Positions 8,086 through 16,296 of a DNA stretch of 64,000 bases are shown piece by piece (positions within the stretch are counted from its first letter, which is position 1; the number at the start of each line of letters is the position of its first letter). The stretch is from Eggerthellaceae bacterium (GTDB lineage Bacteria > Actinomycetota > Coriobacteriia > Coriobacteriales > Eggerthellaceae). The notes under the pieces are model-generated. The model was not told the DNA's origin. It searched no databases and saw only the letters and a program-made list of their open reading frames with translations. The position numbers and the translations under genes were made by a program. The DNA is taken from the NCBI GenBank assembly GCA_022791455.1, contig JAAVZC010000007.1:1-64000 (forward strand), in the 5' to 3' direction.

Positions 8086-9243
8086 CTAGAGTCCCAGCAG
8101 TTCTCTCTTTTTTGCATCGAATTCCTCTTGGGTCAACACACCTGTGTCAAGCAGCTCTTTGAGCTTGCGCACCGTTTCGATACTCTCGCTATAGTCCACT
8201 GCCTTCGCTGGGTTTGCAGATGCAGCGACCTGCTGATCGGCCGGAGCGGGCGAAGCAATCTGACCGCCCGGAGAGATGGCGGACGCAACGTTCATACCGA
8301 AAAGCATCCCTCCCGCATCGCCGAAACCATGGGTCTGCACTCCCTGGGCGATCTTTTGCTGAGCGGCAGTATTCGCTGCCTGCTGGGAGGTGTCCTCGAA
8401 AGCACTAACGCTCATGCGGTTCTGGTTGAAGCCATGCACCAACTCGCGTGATTCAGGTGAGAACTCAATGTTTTCGATTGCAACACGAACAACACGAAAG
8501 CCAAAGCGCTCCGGCCAGCTGCCTACATACAGGTCGTCTTCGGCAATACGATCAGAGATCGCCTGAGCCTGTCCGGGCAATTGCGAAATCCGAAATTCGC
8601 TCGAGAGCGAGTTGAGCGCGGTGATAAACGACTGCAAGAATTCGGATATGACCTGCTTCCGAGCGGACGGATTATCGATCGAATAGGAATAGGTATTCGG
8701 GGGAACAAAATTGCGTACGAATGCATCAGGGTCCGTAACCTGGATCGAGAAAGTCCCAAACGCGAACACCTCGAGGTCACATCGATAATAGCGGTCGTTG
8801 TACATCTGCGGCCCGCGAGTTCCAAAAGGGATACCGCGAATCTCTCGCAAGTTCACGAACGCGACTCGCTTCTCCTGCCCCGGAATTCCACCAAACCCAA
8901 TACGAGTGGTCACCTGGTCAAAAACCGCGTCGACCGACCCATTCGAGAAGACGCTATCCTCCCCGCCCTCGTACTCATATGTGCCAGGTGCCAGGATGAC
9001 CTCGTCTATGCCACCTTCTCCGAAAATATACGCAGCAGTATTCTCGGGAACAAAAATCAACGATCCACGAGTGATCACTCCCTCTGAACCGTGGACGTTC
9101 GCCCCTCTTCCATTGTTCTTGTTTTTAAGGACGCCCGGAGACACAACAACATGCTCGTCAAACGGTCCAGCCGTATAAATGTCCTTCCACTGGTCGGACA
9201 GAGTTCCTGCTACAGAATCGGTTATAGCACGAAAAATACCCAT
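8086..9243 (-). CDS. SPFH-domain protein with C-terminal SHOCT motif
   Basis: A 385-residue protein of the bacterial group often annotated as virion-core-like SPFH proteins. The SPFH domain covers roughly residues 20-290, including PENTAAYIFGEGG and ASARKQVIS-like helices. A low-complexity Ala/Gln region follows. The protein ends with a short SHOCT oligomerisation motif (LLDTGVLTQEEFDAKKREL). There is no N-terminal membrane helix, unlike the two stomatin-like proteins at 40-49 kb. The start MGIFRA is preceded by TAGGAGAG. SPFH proteins form membrane-associated rings; the role here is unknown. Confidence 0.82.
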   Translation of the reverse strand: MGIFRAITDSVAGTLSDQWKDIYTAGPFDEHVVVSPGVLKNKNNGRGANVHGSEGVITRGSLIFVPENTAAYIFGEGGIDEVILAPGTYEYEGGEDSVFSNGSVDAVFDQVTTRIGFGGIPGQEKRVAFVNLREIRGIPFGTRGPQMYNDRYYRCDLEVFAFGTFSIQVTDPDAFVRNFVPPNTYSYSIDNPSARKQVISEFLQSFITALNSLSSEFRISQLPGQAQAISDRIAEDDLYVGSWPERFGFRVVRVAIENIEFSPESRELVHGFNQNRMSVSAFEDTSQQAANTAAQQKIAQGVQTHGFGDAGGMLFGMNVASAISPGGQIASPAPADQQVAASANPAKAVDYSESIETVRKLKELLDTGVLTQEEFDAKKRELLGL

Positions 9244-9251
9244 CTTCTCTC

Positions 9252-9902
9252 CTAGCTTATAGTCTGGACAGTATCGCAATATTTGCAGGTAACCTGTTGA
9301 CCCTTGGCACCAGACAGAGGGGCGCAGCAGCCGATACACCGTTGAGTCGCTCGAGGAGGAGACTTAGGAGCCCCTTTGGCTGCTTGAGCGAAGGTGGAAA
9401 CACCGGCCCCAACAGTCGCAGCCACCGTCTCAACAATGGATCTTCGATCTTCCGGCTCAAAGGCGGAACCTCCCTCTCCAGTTTCAGCCCCAAGAGCGCT
9501 ACAGATGGCATCGCGCCACTCCCTGATATTTCGCTTCTCTTTTTCGGCCACAGACGTGAATGCGTCTTTCAGCGACGACCCTAAGCCCGTGTCGTATGAG
9601 AGCGGCAAGCCGAGCGTGAAGGACTCCACGCCGTGAGCGAAAAAGATGTGCATTTGTCGCGCACCTGACGCCGATCGCCCCTCCTGAATCTTTGGCTTTC
9701 CGTCATCTGTGCAGATGGAGGAGAGGGGGAACCTGAAGCTCTCCTTCACCCCTCCCAGCATGCCCCTCACAACAACTATCAACGCCTGATTTGTGAGGAA
9801 GAGCTCCGCATTGGAATAGGACTGCTTTCTGGGTGAGTCATAAATAATCCGCGGGCTAGTCTTCAAAATGGCCTCATTTGGCAATAGATCGATTTTGCTC
9901 AT
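9252..9902 (-). CDS. Zinc-ribbon protein, function unknown
   Basis: A 216-residue protein. The first ~130 residues look like a beta-rich GRAM/PH-like fold (LTNQALIVVVRGMLGG, FRFPLSSI). A linker follows, then a C-terminal zinc ribbon with paired cysteines (CIGCCAPL ... CKYCDTV). The start MSKIDLLP has GGAAGG 7 nt upstream. It is first in an operon with the SPFH protein (8-bp gap) and the lipoprotein. A zinc ribbon or PH-like partner next to an SPFH gene suggests a membrane-associated assembly, but this is inference. Confidence 0.7.
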   Translation of the reverse strand: MSKIDLLPNEAILKTSPRIIYDSPRKQSYSNAELFLTNQALIVVVRGMLGGVKESFRFPLSSICTDDGKPKIQEGRSASGARQMHIFFAHGVESFTLGLPLSYDTGLGSSLKDAFTSVAEKEKRNIREWRDAICSALGAETGEGGSAFEPEDRRSIVETVAATVGAGVSTFAQAAKGAPKSPPRATQRCIGCCAPLSGAKGQQVTCKYCDTVQTIS

Positions 9903-10120
9903 CCTGGCACCTTCCAACGCAATTTGTCTGACTGCGGGAACGCGCCAACCAGTGAATCGTGAAAGTCTGGAGAGCATCCGCCACAGTCACCACAACTGCC
10001 CAGGCACCGCAATGATGCAATGAAACCCAGAGATCGACAGATGCTCTCCGGGCCAGCAATTGCTATTCGATTGTGGTGCCATCCTAAGATGAGCAGTTGT
10101 GGTAACTGTATTATACACAG
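9903..10120 (-). promoter_or_regulatory. Leader and promoter of the zinc-ribbon/SPFH/lipoprotein operon
   Basis: On the minus strand a TATAAT hexamer (10115-10110) lies ~210 bp upstream of the zinc-ribbon start; no good -35 is visible. The leader contains a 10-bp inverted repeat, GGAGAGCATC (9969-9978) and GATGCTCTCC (10040-10049), that could fold into a long stem. Confidence 0.4.
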
Positions 10121-10124
10121 AAGA

Positions 10125-10149
10125 GAAAAACCTTAGCTGGCAGCTAAGG
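10125..10149 (-). terminator. Rho-independent terminator, minus strand
   Basis: CCTTAGCT-GCC-AGCTAAGG is a perfect 8-bp stem followed on the minus strand by TTTTTCTCTTC. No annotated minus-strand gene lies immediately upstream of it. It may block antisense transcription from the repeat region or end an unannotated transcript. Confidence 0.65.
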
Positions 10150-10196
10150 TGGTTTCTATCGCATATTGGCTGCCTCGGCCGGCTTTGTCCCAGGAA

Positions 10197-10304
10197 CCAA
10201 AACCCCGTTGTCCCCCACGGACTTCGGTGCCCGGGGATCCAAACCCCCCTCGTCCCCCACGGGCTCCGGTGCCCGGGGACCCAAAACCCCCTCGTCCCCC
10301 ACGG
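10197..10304. repeat. 42-bp tandem repeat, about 2.5 copies
   Basis: Two adjacent 42-bp units begin at 10197 and 10239 and a partial third at 10281. Each reads CCAAAACCCC(N)TCGTCCCCCACGG followed by a CCGGTGCCCGGGGA-type segment. The units differ at a few positions. There is no coding signal. Confidence 0.85.
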
Positions 10305-10420
10305 TGTTGTGGGGGATGGCCGTATTCTTGATCCTCGGTGCCCGAGAAGCGACATTTTTGGGATCAACAACCCCGTCGTCCCCCAAAGCTAGACGCGGCT
10401 TCGTGGGGGATGACGGGGTT
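10295..10420. repeat. Palindromes related to the 42-bp repeat
   Basis: TCCCCCAC (10295-10302) pairs with GTGGGGGA (10309-10316). A larger inverted repeat pairs AACCCCGTCGTCCCCCA (10369-10385) with TGGGGGATGACGGGGTT (10404-10420), 17-nt arms with one G-U. The core sequence resembles the hairpin repeats at 50.9-51.2 kb. Confidence 0.75.
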
Positions 10421-10482
10421 TCTGGTCCTCAGCTTTCTTCGCAGGCGTAGAGTTCGGCGCTTTTCTGTAGAGAGATGCCCCA

Positions 10483-10536
10483 ACTTCTCAAATTTTTTAG
10501 AAGTTTGCTGCATTGCTTCTCAAAATTTTTGAGAAG
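10483..10536. promoter_or_regulatory. Twin palindromes upstream of serine dehydratase
   Basis: ACTTCTCAAATTTTTTAGAAGT (10483-10504) and CTTCTCAAAATTTTTGAGAAG (10516-10536) are palindromes of the same consensus, with centres about 32-33 bp apart. They end ~95 bp before the sdaA start and look like paired operator sites. Confidence 0.5.
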
Positions 10537-10631
10537 TTGCGGAAGGGGTGGTGGCTTAACGCTCCGTTGCCAAGGGGGCGCAGGGCGCGGGGAGTTCGGG
10601 TATGATGGCTGCATCGTTGAAAGGAGCGGCT

Positions 10632-12317
10632 ATGCGCGCGTATGGTATTCGGGACGTTATCGGGCCGGTTATGGTGGGGCCCTCCAGCTCGCACACGGCG
10701 GGGGCGCTGCGCATTGCGCTCATGACGCGGCGACTGCTGGGCGCCGAACCGGTGGAAGCCACGTTCACCCTCTACGGCAGTTTTGCCCACACCTACCAGG
10801 GGCACGGCACCGACCGCGCGCTGGTGGCGGGGCTTTTGGGCCTGGCGCCGGACGACCTGAAGGTGCGCGACTCCTTCGCGCTGGCCGAAGAAGCGGGAAT
10901 GGCGTTCAGCTTCGTGCCGGACGAGACCACGAAAACCGAGCACCCCAACACCGTGAACATCCGCGTTCGCGACGCCGCCGGCACCGTAACCGAGGTGCGG
11001 GGCGAGTCCATCGGCGGCGGGGCGGCGCAGATCACCGCCATCAACGGCGTGCAGGTGATGCTGACCGGCGAGTACCACTCGCTGGTGGTGAAGCAGAAGG
11101 ACGTGCGCGGCGTGCTGGCGTTCATTGCCGCCTGCGTGGCGGAGATGGAAGTGAACATCGCCACCACGAAGCTGTTCCGCGAGCGGAAGGGCGATGTGGC
11201 CTTCACCGTCATGGAGACCGACGACCCCATTCCCGACGCCATCGCGCAGATGCTGACGGCGAATCCGAAGATTCTGCAAGTGCGCATTGTGCCGAGCGAC
11301 CGCTCGAGCGAGGCGCTGGCGCCGGTGAGCGAGCTGGAGGCGGAAGAGGAGGGCTTCTGCCCCACCGGCTTCGGCGCGCATCTGACCGCCGAGCAGGCAG
11401 AACTGCTGTTCAGCTCGCTGGACTTCCATACCGGCGCGGAGCTTTTGGCCTTCGCGGAGAAAGAGGGGCTGCCCATTTCCGACGCCATCTGCCGCCGCGA
11501 GCGGGCCATGCTGGCGTCGCTGGGCATCACGGTGGACGACACCCACCGCTACCTGGGCGAGGCGCTGAAGGTGATGCGCGATTCGGCCACGGGACCGCTG
11601 ACGCACCCGGAGAAATCTATGGGCGGCCTCATTGGCGGTGAGGCGCAGAAGCTGTGGGCGGAGATTCAGGCGGGGCGCGGCTTCGGCGACACGCTGAGCG
11701 TCCGCGCAGTGATGTACGCCCAGGCAGTGCTGGAGACGAACGCCACCATGGGCCGCATTGTGGCGGCGCCCACGGCCGGGTCCGCCGGCGTGGTGCCGGC
11801 CGTGCTGCTGGCGCTGCAAGACGTGTACGGTTTCACCGACGAGAAACTGGGGCGGGGCCTGGCGAACGCCGGCGCCATCGGTATGCTGATCATGAAGAAC
11901 GCCACGGTTTCCGGCGCCGAAGGCGGCTGCCAAGCGGAGGTGGGAGCGGCGTCGGCCATGGCCGCGAGCGCCGCGGTTGAGCTGATGGGCGGCACGCCGC
12001 GTCAGTGCCTGGAGGCGGCGGCCATCGCCATTGCCGGGCTGTTGGGGCTGGTGTGCGACCCCATCCGCGGCCTGGTGGAGGCGCCGTGCCAGAAGCGCAA
12101 CGCCACCGGCGCCGCCAACGCGCTGGCGGCAGCCCAGCTGGCGCTGGCGGATATCGACAGCTACGTGGGGTTCGACGAGACGGTGGCCGCCCTGTACGCC
12201 GTGGGCCGCAGCCTCCCCTTCGAGCTGCGGGAAAGCGCGCTGGGAGGCCTTGCCGCCACCCCCACTGCCTGCGCCCTCTGCCACGCCTGCGCCCCCGGCC
12301 AACAGCCCTGCGATTAG
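10632..12317 (+). CDS. sdaA: L-serine ammonia-lyase (Fe-S serine dehydratase)
   Basis: Converts L-serine to pyruvate and ammonia using a [4Fe-4S] cluster. The 561-residue single chain joins the beta part (GPVMVGPSSSHTAGALR at the N-terminus) to the catalytic alpha part (PTAGSAGVVPAVLLAL, GAEGGCQAEVGAASAMAA, GLVCDPIRGLVEAPCQKRNA). These cysteines are the expected cluster ligands. The start MRAYGI is chosen over the track start because GAAAGGAG lies 5 nt upstream. It is monocistronic, behind a repeat-rich spacer with twin palindromes that may be operators. The pyruvate made could feed the pyruvate:ferredoxin oxidoreductase. Confidence 0.95.
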   Translation: MRAYGIRDVIGPVMVGPSSSHTAGALRIALMTRRLLGAEPVEATFTLYGSFAHTYQGHGTDRALVAGLLGLAPDDLKVRDSFALAEEAGMAFSFVPDETTKTEHPNTVNIRVRDAAGTVTEVRGESIGGGAAQITAINGVQVMLTGEYHSLVVKQKDVRGVLAFIAACVAEMEVNIATTKLFRERKGDVAFTVMETDDPIPDAIAQMLTANPKILQVRIVPSDRSSEALAPVSELEAEEEGFCPTGFGAHLTAEQAELLFSSLDFHTGAELLAFAEKEGLPISDAICRRERAMLASLGITVDDTHRYLGEALKVMRDSATGPLTHPEKSMGGLIGGEAQKLWAEIQAGRGFGDTLSVRAVMYAQAVLETNATMGRIVAAPTAGSAGVVPAVLLALQDVYGFTDEKLGRGLANAGAIGMLIMKNATVSGAEGGCQAEVGAASAMAASAAVELMGGTPRQCLEAAAIAIAGLLGLVCDPIRGLVEAPCQKRNATGAANALAAAQLALADIDSYVGFDETVAALYAVGRSLPFELRESALGGLAATPTACALCHACAPGQQPCD

Positions 12318-12333
12318 GAAGGGGCCCGCTTCT

Positions 12334-12406
12334 CGTCATCCTGAGCAACGCGAAGGATCTTGACAGTTGCGGCGGGGAAGATCCTTCGCTGCGCTCAGGA
12401 TGACGT
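12334..12406. repeat. Family A repeat (copy 3, short form)
   Basis: A shortened copy: GTCATCCTGAGCAACGCGAAGGATC mirrored by GATCCTTCGCTGCGCTCAGGATGAC, immediately after the sdaA stop. Confidence 0.85.
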
Positions 12407-12430
12407 AGTAGTAGCTCCTCAGACGTCCGA

Positions 12431-12517
12431 CACGGGATCTCTCCACTCCGCGCTGCGCGCTCCGGTCGAGATGACGTAGGGGGGGGAGAAGCTGCGCGCT
12501 CCGGTCGAGATGACGTG
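12431..12517. repeat. Family B half-element plus duplicated tail
   Basis: CACGGGATCTCTCCACT...CCGGTCGAGATGACGT is the right half of a family B repeat. A second copy of its last ~27 bp ends at 12517, four bases before the pcrA stop codon. Confidence 0.8.
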
Positions 12518-12520
12518 GTT

Positions 12521-15127
12521 TTAGCCCACCTTTACTATGGGAGCATAGTCTTTCAAGAGCTTTTTCGTTTGGCCCGTCTTTGCGAATTTGATGTGGAGGG
12601 TGTCGCCGTCTACTTTCATGACTTTGCCGCGGCCGAAGGTCTTGTGGTCCACGGTGTCCCCCACTGCGAAGGTGGCGCTGGCGCCGGACTTCTTCGCGGC
12701 CGCGCGGGAAGAGGGCACACCGGAACCGAATGAATGGCCGCCCTCTGCGCGCCCAGCGCTGCCGCCGCCAAGCGATCCGCGCGAGAAGTCCCCGAAAGAG
12801 CCGCTCCTGGAAGAGCCGCCGCCGAAGGAGCCGCGGCCGGAATAACCGCTGCGCCCGGCACGGTCGCGATCGCCGCGCCCCGCAGACCCGGAAGCGCTGG
12901 AGCGGCCGAACACGCGCCCCTCCCCCGCCTCGGTGCCGCTGCCGGCAATGCCGCGGCGACTGCCGCGCTTCTCCCAACCGGTGCCGGAAAATCCGGAAGA
13001 TCCCAGGCCAGAGGTCTGCTTCAGCTCCATGGGAATCTCCTGCAAAAAGCGGGAGACCGGGTTCGCCGAGGTCTGGCCGAAAATCTGGCGCTGCTGCGCG
13101 CAGGTAAGGTAAAGGCACTTGCGCGCGCGGGTGATGGCCACGTAGGCCAGGCGCCGCTCCTCCTCCACCGCCACCGGGTCGCGCATGGAATTCATATGCG
13201 GGAACAGGCTTTCCTCCATGCCCGCCACCCATACGCAGTCGAATTCCAGACCCTTTGCGGCGTGCACGGTCATGAGCGTCACCGCGTGGCCGTCCTCGGT
13301 CATGGTGTCCAGGTCGGTGCGCAGCCGCACCCATTCGATGAAGTCCGCGAGCGAATTGCCTCGCAGCACGCGCACCGGCTCCGGTTCAGCCGCAACCACG
13401 CCGGCCGCCTCGAACAGGTCGCCCGCGCCGTCCGCGCCGTCGCTGCCAGCCACTTCGGCCACCGCGCCGGCAAACACCGGGCCGCCGCCCACAACCGCTT
13501 CGCCCGCCACCGCTGCCGCGTCTTCATCGCCGGCCGTGGGCGCTGCGAACATAGCGTCGTCGTCCTCATGAGTCTCCTGGAATTCCTGCACAACGCCCAT
13601 GAACTCCTGGATGTTCTCGATGCGGCTCTTCGCCTCGTCGGTGCCTTCCGCCTGCAGGGCTTCCACCAGGCCCGCTTTCTCCACGATCATGGAGATCACC
13701 TGGCGCAGGTCGCCCTGCCAGGTGGCCGCCTCCTTCAACAGCGTCACAAACGACGCGAGCGCCGTGCGGGTGGCCGCCCGCAGTCCTTCGTCGGTGATAG
13801 CTTGCTCGCAGGCGTCCAGGAAGGTCAGCCCGTATTCCCGCTGCATCTGCTCGATGCGTTCCACGGTGGTTTTGCCGATGCCGCGCTTGGGCACGTTGAT
13901 GACGCGCTTCGCCGCCAAGTCGTCGGCCGGGTTCACCACCAGGGTAAGGTAGGCCATCACGTCGCGAATTTCGGCGCGATCGAAGAACCGGGTGCCGCCC
14001 ACAATGCGGTAGGGCACGCCGGCCCGCAGCAGCATATCTTCCAGCATGCGGGACTGAGCGTTCGTGCGGTAGAACAGCGCCATGTCGTCGTAGGAAAGCC
14101 CCTTCGCCCGGCGCTTCTCAATTTCGCCGGCAATCCAGCGGCCCTCGTCCCGTTCGTCGGTGGCCAGGTACACCTGAATCTTCTCGCCGTCGCCCGAGGC
14201 CGTGAACAGCCGCTTCTCCTTGCGCTTGGTGTTGTTGGCGATCACCGCGTTAGCGGCGGCCAGAATGTTGCCCACGCTGCGGTAGTTCTGCTCCAGCTTC
14301 ACCACTTTGGCGTTGGGGAAGTCCTGTTCGAAGTTCAAAATGTTGGTGATGTCGGCGCCGCGCCACGAGTAGATGGACTGGTCGTCGTCGCCCACCACCA
14401 TGATGTTCTGCCCCTCGCCCACCAGCAGCATGGTGATTGCGTACTGGGCGTGGTTGGTGTCCTGATACTCGTCCACCATGATGTAGCCGAACCGCTGTTG
14501 GTAGGCCTCGCGCACGTCGGCGTGGTGCTTCAGCAGCAGGTAGGCGTACAGCAGCAAGTCGTCGAAGTCGAAGGCGTTCGCCGCCTTCAGCCGCTCCTGA
14601 ACGCGCTCGTAGACGCGGGCGGCCACCTTCCCCACCGGGTCATTGGCGGTTTTCGCGAACTCCCCCGGCACTAGCAGCTTGTTCTTGGCGTCCGAGATGC
14701 GGTTCATAAGCGTGTTCACCGGGAACACTTTGGGGTTCACGTCCAGCTCGGCCATGACCTCTTTGTACAGGCGCTTCAGGTCGTCGGTGTCGTAGATGGT
14801 GAAGCTGTTAGTAAAGCCCAGCCGATCGGCATCTTGCCGCAGCATCCGCACGCACATGGAGTGGAAGGTGGACACCCACATGCCACGCGCCTGCTGCCCC
14901 ACCAGGCGGCCCAAACGCTCGCGCATTTCCGCCGCCGCCTTGTTGGTGAAGGTGATGGCCAAGATGCGCCAGGGCCACACGCCCTTGTCCTCCAGCAGGT
15001 GGGCGATGCGGTAGGTGAGCACGCGGGTCTTGCCCGAGCCGGCGCCCGCCAGCACTAGAAGCGGTCCTTCCGTGGAAAGGACCGCTTCGCGTTGAGGCTC
15101 GTTCAGGGAATCGATGTCGATGGGCAT
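12521..15127 (-). CDS. pcrA: ATP-dependent DNA helicase PcrA/UvrD
   Basis: A superfamily 1A 3'-5' helicase used in nucleotide excision repair and in removing recombinase from DNA. The 868 residues show Q-motif LNEPQREAV, Walker A GAGSGKT, Walker B MVDEYQDTN, motif III GDDDQSIYSWRGA, motif IV QNYRS and motif V/VI TVHAAKGLEFD and VAITRARK. A Gly/Ser/Arg-rich linker of about 100 residues leads to a C-terminal Tudor-like domain (FAVGDTVDHKTFGRGKV), which in PcrA binds RNA polymerase. The ATG has AGGAG 4 nt upstream. It is third in an apparent operon after chorismate mutase and DAHP synthase (7-bp gap). Confidence 0.96.
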   Translation of the reverse strand: MPIDIDSLNEPQREAVLSTEGPLLVLAGAGSGKTRVLTYRIAHLLEDKGVWPWRILAITFTNKAAAEMRERLGRLVGQQARGMWVSTFHSMCVRMLRQDADRLGFTNSFTIYDTDDLKRLYKEVMAELDVNPKVFPVNTLMNRISDAKNKLLVPGEFAKTANDPVGKVAARVYERVQERLKAANAFDFDDLLLYAYLLLKHHADVREAYQQRFGYIMVDEYQDTNHAQYAITMLLVGEGQNIMVVGDDDQSIYSWRGADITNILNFEQDFPNAKVVKLEQNYRSVGNILAAANAVIANNTKRKEKRLFTASGDGEKIQVYLATDERDEGRWIAGEIEKRRAKGLSYDDMALFYRTNAQSRMLEDMLLRAGVPYRIVGGTRFFDRAEIRDVMAYLTLVVNPADDLAAKRVINVPKRGIGKTTVERIEQMQREYGLTFLDACEQAITDEGLRAATRTALASFVTLLKEAATWQGDLRQVISMIVEKAGLVEALQAEGTDEAKSRIENIQEFMGVVQEFQETHEDDDAMFAAPTAGDEDAAAVAGEAVVGGGPVFAGAVAEVAGSDGADGAGDLFEAAGVVAAEPEPVRVLRGNSLADFIEWVRLRTDLDTMTEDGHAVTLMTVHAAKGLEFDCVWVAGMEESLFPHMNSMRDPVAVEEERRLAYVAITRARKCLYLTCAQQRQIFGQTSANPVSRFLQEIPMELKQTSGLGSSGFSGTGWEKRGSRRGIAGSGTEAGEGRVFGRSSASGSAGRGDRDRAGRSGYSGRGSFGGGSSRSGSFGDFSRGSLGGGSAGRAEGGHSFGSGVPSSRAAAKKSGASATFAVGDTVDHKTFGRGKVMKVDGDTLHIKFAKTGQTKKLLKDYAPIVKVG

Positions 15128-15134
15128 GAAACTC

Positions 15135-15941
15135 CTATACGATAGTCTTGCCGAAAACGGCGGCGATGTCGCGCAGTTGGGCCACCAGCACCTCGAACTG
15201 GGCGGGGGTCAGCTGCTGCGGGCCGTCGGAGAGGGCCTTGGCCGGCTGCGGGTGCACCTCGATCATGATGGAGTCGGCACCCGCGGCAATGGCGGCGTAG
15301 GCCAGCGCCGGCACCAGGTCGCGCTGACCGGCGGGGTGCGACACGTCGATGCACACCGGGAACAGCGACTGCTTGTGGATGACCGGCACGGCGGCAATGT
15401 CAAGCGTGAAGCGCGTGGCGGTCTCGAAAGTGCGGATGCCGCGCTCGCACAGCACCACGTTATTGTTGCCCTCGGCGGTGATGTAGTCGGTAGCGGCCAG
15501 CCACTCGGCGATGGTGCCGGCGAAACCGCGCTTGTAGAGCACCATCTGGTGGGTGTTGGCGGTCACTTGGCCAATCTTCTTCAGCAGGCTGAAGTTCTGG
15601 AAGTTGCGGGCGCCCACCTGCAGGCCGTCCACGTAGTCCGACACCATCTGGCAATGGGCGGAGTCCATGACCTCGGTGAGGGTTTTCAGGCCGTACTTCT
15701 GGCCGGCGTCGTGCATGATCTTCAGCGCCTCTTCCCCCAGGCCCTGGAAGGAGTGGGGGTTGGTGCGGGGCTTGAAGGCGCCGCCGCGGATCCAGGTGAG
15801 GCCCAGGTCGTGGATGCAGGAGGCCACTTCGTCGAACTGCTCGGTGGACTCCACCGAGCACGGCCCAGCGTAAATGGTGATGGTGTCGCCGCGGGTGCCC
15901 AAATCGGGGATGCCCGGGATTACAGTATTGTTCACGCTCAT
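15135..15941 (-). CDS. aroF: 3-deoxy-7-phosphoheptulonate synthase, type I-beta
   Basis: Condenses phosphoenolpyruvate and erythrose 4-phosphate, the first step of the shikimate pathway. The 268-residue core has the KDO8P/DAHP synthase motifs AGPCSVES, RGGAFKPRT, VGARNFQNF and IDVSHPAGQRD (metal-binding). The length fits a bare type I-beta barrel without a fused regulatory domain. Its ATG overlaps the chorismate mutase stop (ATGA). In relatives the two activities are fused or interacting, so the adjacent mutase may act as its feedback regulator; that is inference. Confidence 0.94.
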   Translation of the reverse strand: MSVNNTVIPGIPDLGTRGDTITIYAGPCSVESTEQFDEVASCIHDLGLTWIRGGAFKPRTNPHSFQGLGEEALKIMHDAGQKYGLKTLTEVMDSAHCQMVSDYVDGLQVGARNFQNFSLLKKIGQVTANTHQMVLYKRGFAGTIAEWLAATDYITAEGNNNVVLCERGIRTFETATRFTLDIAAVPVIHKQSLFPVCIDVSHPAGQRDLVPALAYAAIAAGADSIMIEVHPQPAKALSDGPQQLTPAQFEVLVAQLRDIAAVFGKTIV

Positions 15942-16219
15942 AGGGCCGGAGTCTCCTTCATCACCTTCAGGATGGCGGTGTAGATCTCGCGCAGGTACTC
16001 GTTGTACAGCGGGCCCTCGTTGTAGGAGTCGATCTTCTCCATGATCTCCTCTTCGCGGCGGGCGTCGTACAGGCCCATGTTGGCCCCCGGCTTTAGGCCG
16101 CGGATGACCAGCGAATGGCCGGCGCGCTTGTTCAGCAGCTCCACCAGCTGGCGATCGATGGCGTCGATCTGCTCGCGATGCTTCTGGATCTCGGCGAGAT
16201 TCGCGTTCTCTTCAGACAT
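15938..16219 (-). CDS. Chorismate mutase, AroQ class
   Basis: Converts chorismate to prephenate for Phe/Tyr synthesis. The 93-residue all-helical protein has the AroQ pattern: IDAIDRQLVELLNKRAGH (catalytic Arg of helix 1), LVIRGLK and YDARREEEIMEKI. The ATG has GGAAAGGA upstream. It is translationally coupled to the DAHP synthase gene by a 4-nt overlap. A hairpin and a 10-codon ORF lie in its leader. Confidence 0.92.
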   Translation of the reverse strand: MSEENANLAEIQKHREQIDAIDRQLVELLNKRAGHSLVIRGLKPGANMGLYDARREEEIMEKIDSYNEGPLYNEYLREIYTAILKVMKETPAL

Positions 16220-16256
16220 CGAATGTCCTTTCCTAAAAAAGCTTTAACGAGAGAAA

Positions 16257-16296
16257 CGCCCGCTTACGCGCGGGCGGCTAACTCGTGTGGGCACAT
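16257..16296 (-). promoter_or_regulatory. Mini-ORF and hairpin in the aromatic operon leader
   Basis: On the minus strand an ATG opens a 10-codon frame (MCPHELAARA) whose TAA stop lies in the loop of a GC-rich hairpin (CGCCCGC/GCGGGCG) followed by a short TTTCTC. It resembles an attenuator but encodes no aromatic residues. It lies 38 bp upstream of the chorismate mutase start. Confidence 0.3.

Noticed and set aside
10197-10420. Possible CRISPR array
   Set aside because: The 42-bp units are directly adjacent without unique spacers, there are only two to three, and no cas gene is present in the window.
10497-12302. Long minus-strand ORF (601 aa) opposite sdaA, and similar ORFs at 12734-14674, 29591-31096 and 61190-62884
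   Set aside because: All mirror well-supported genes and have the His/Gly/Ala/Arg-rich composition of antisense frames in high-GC DNA.
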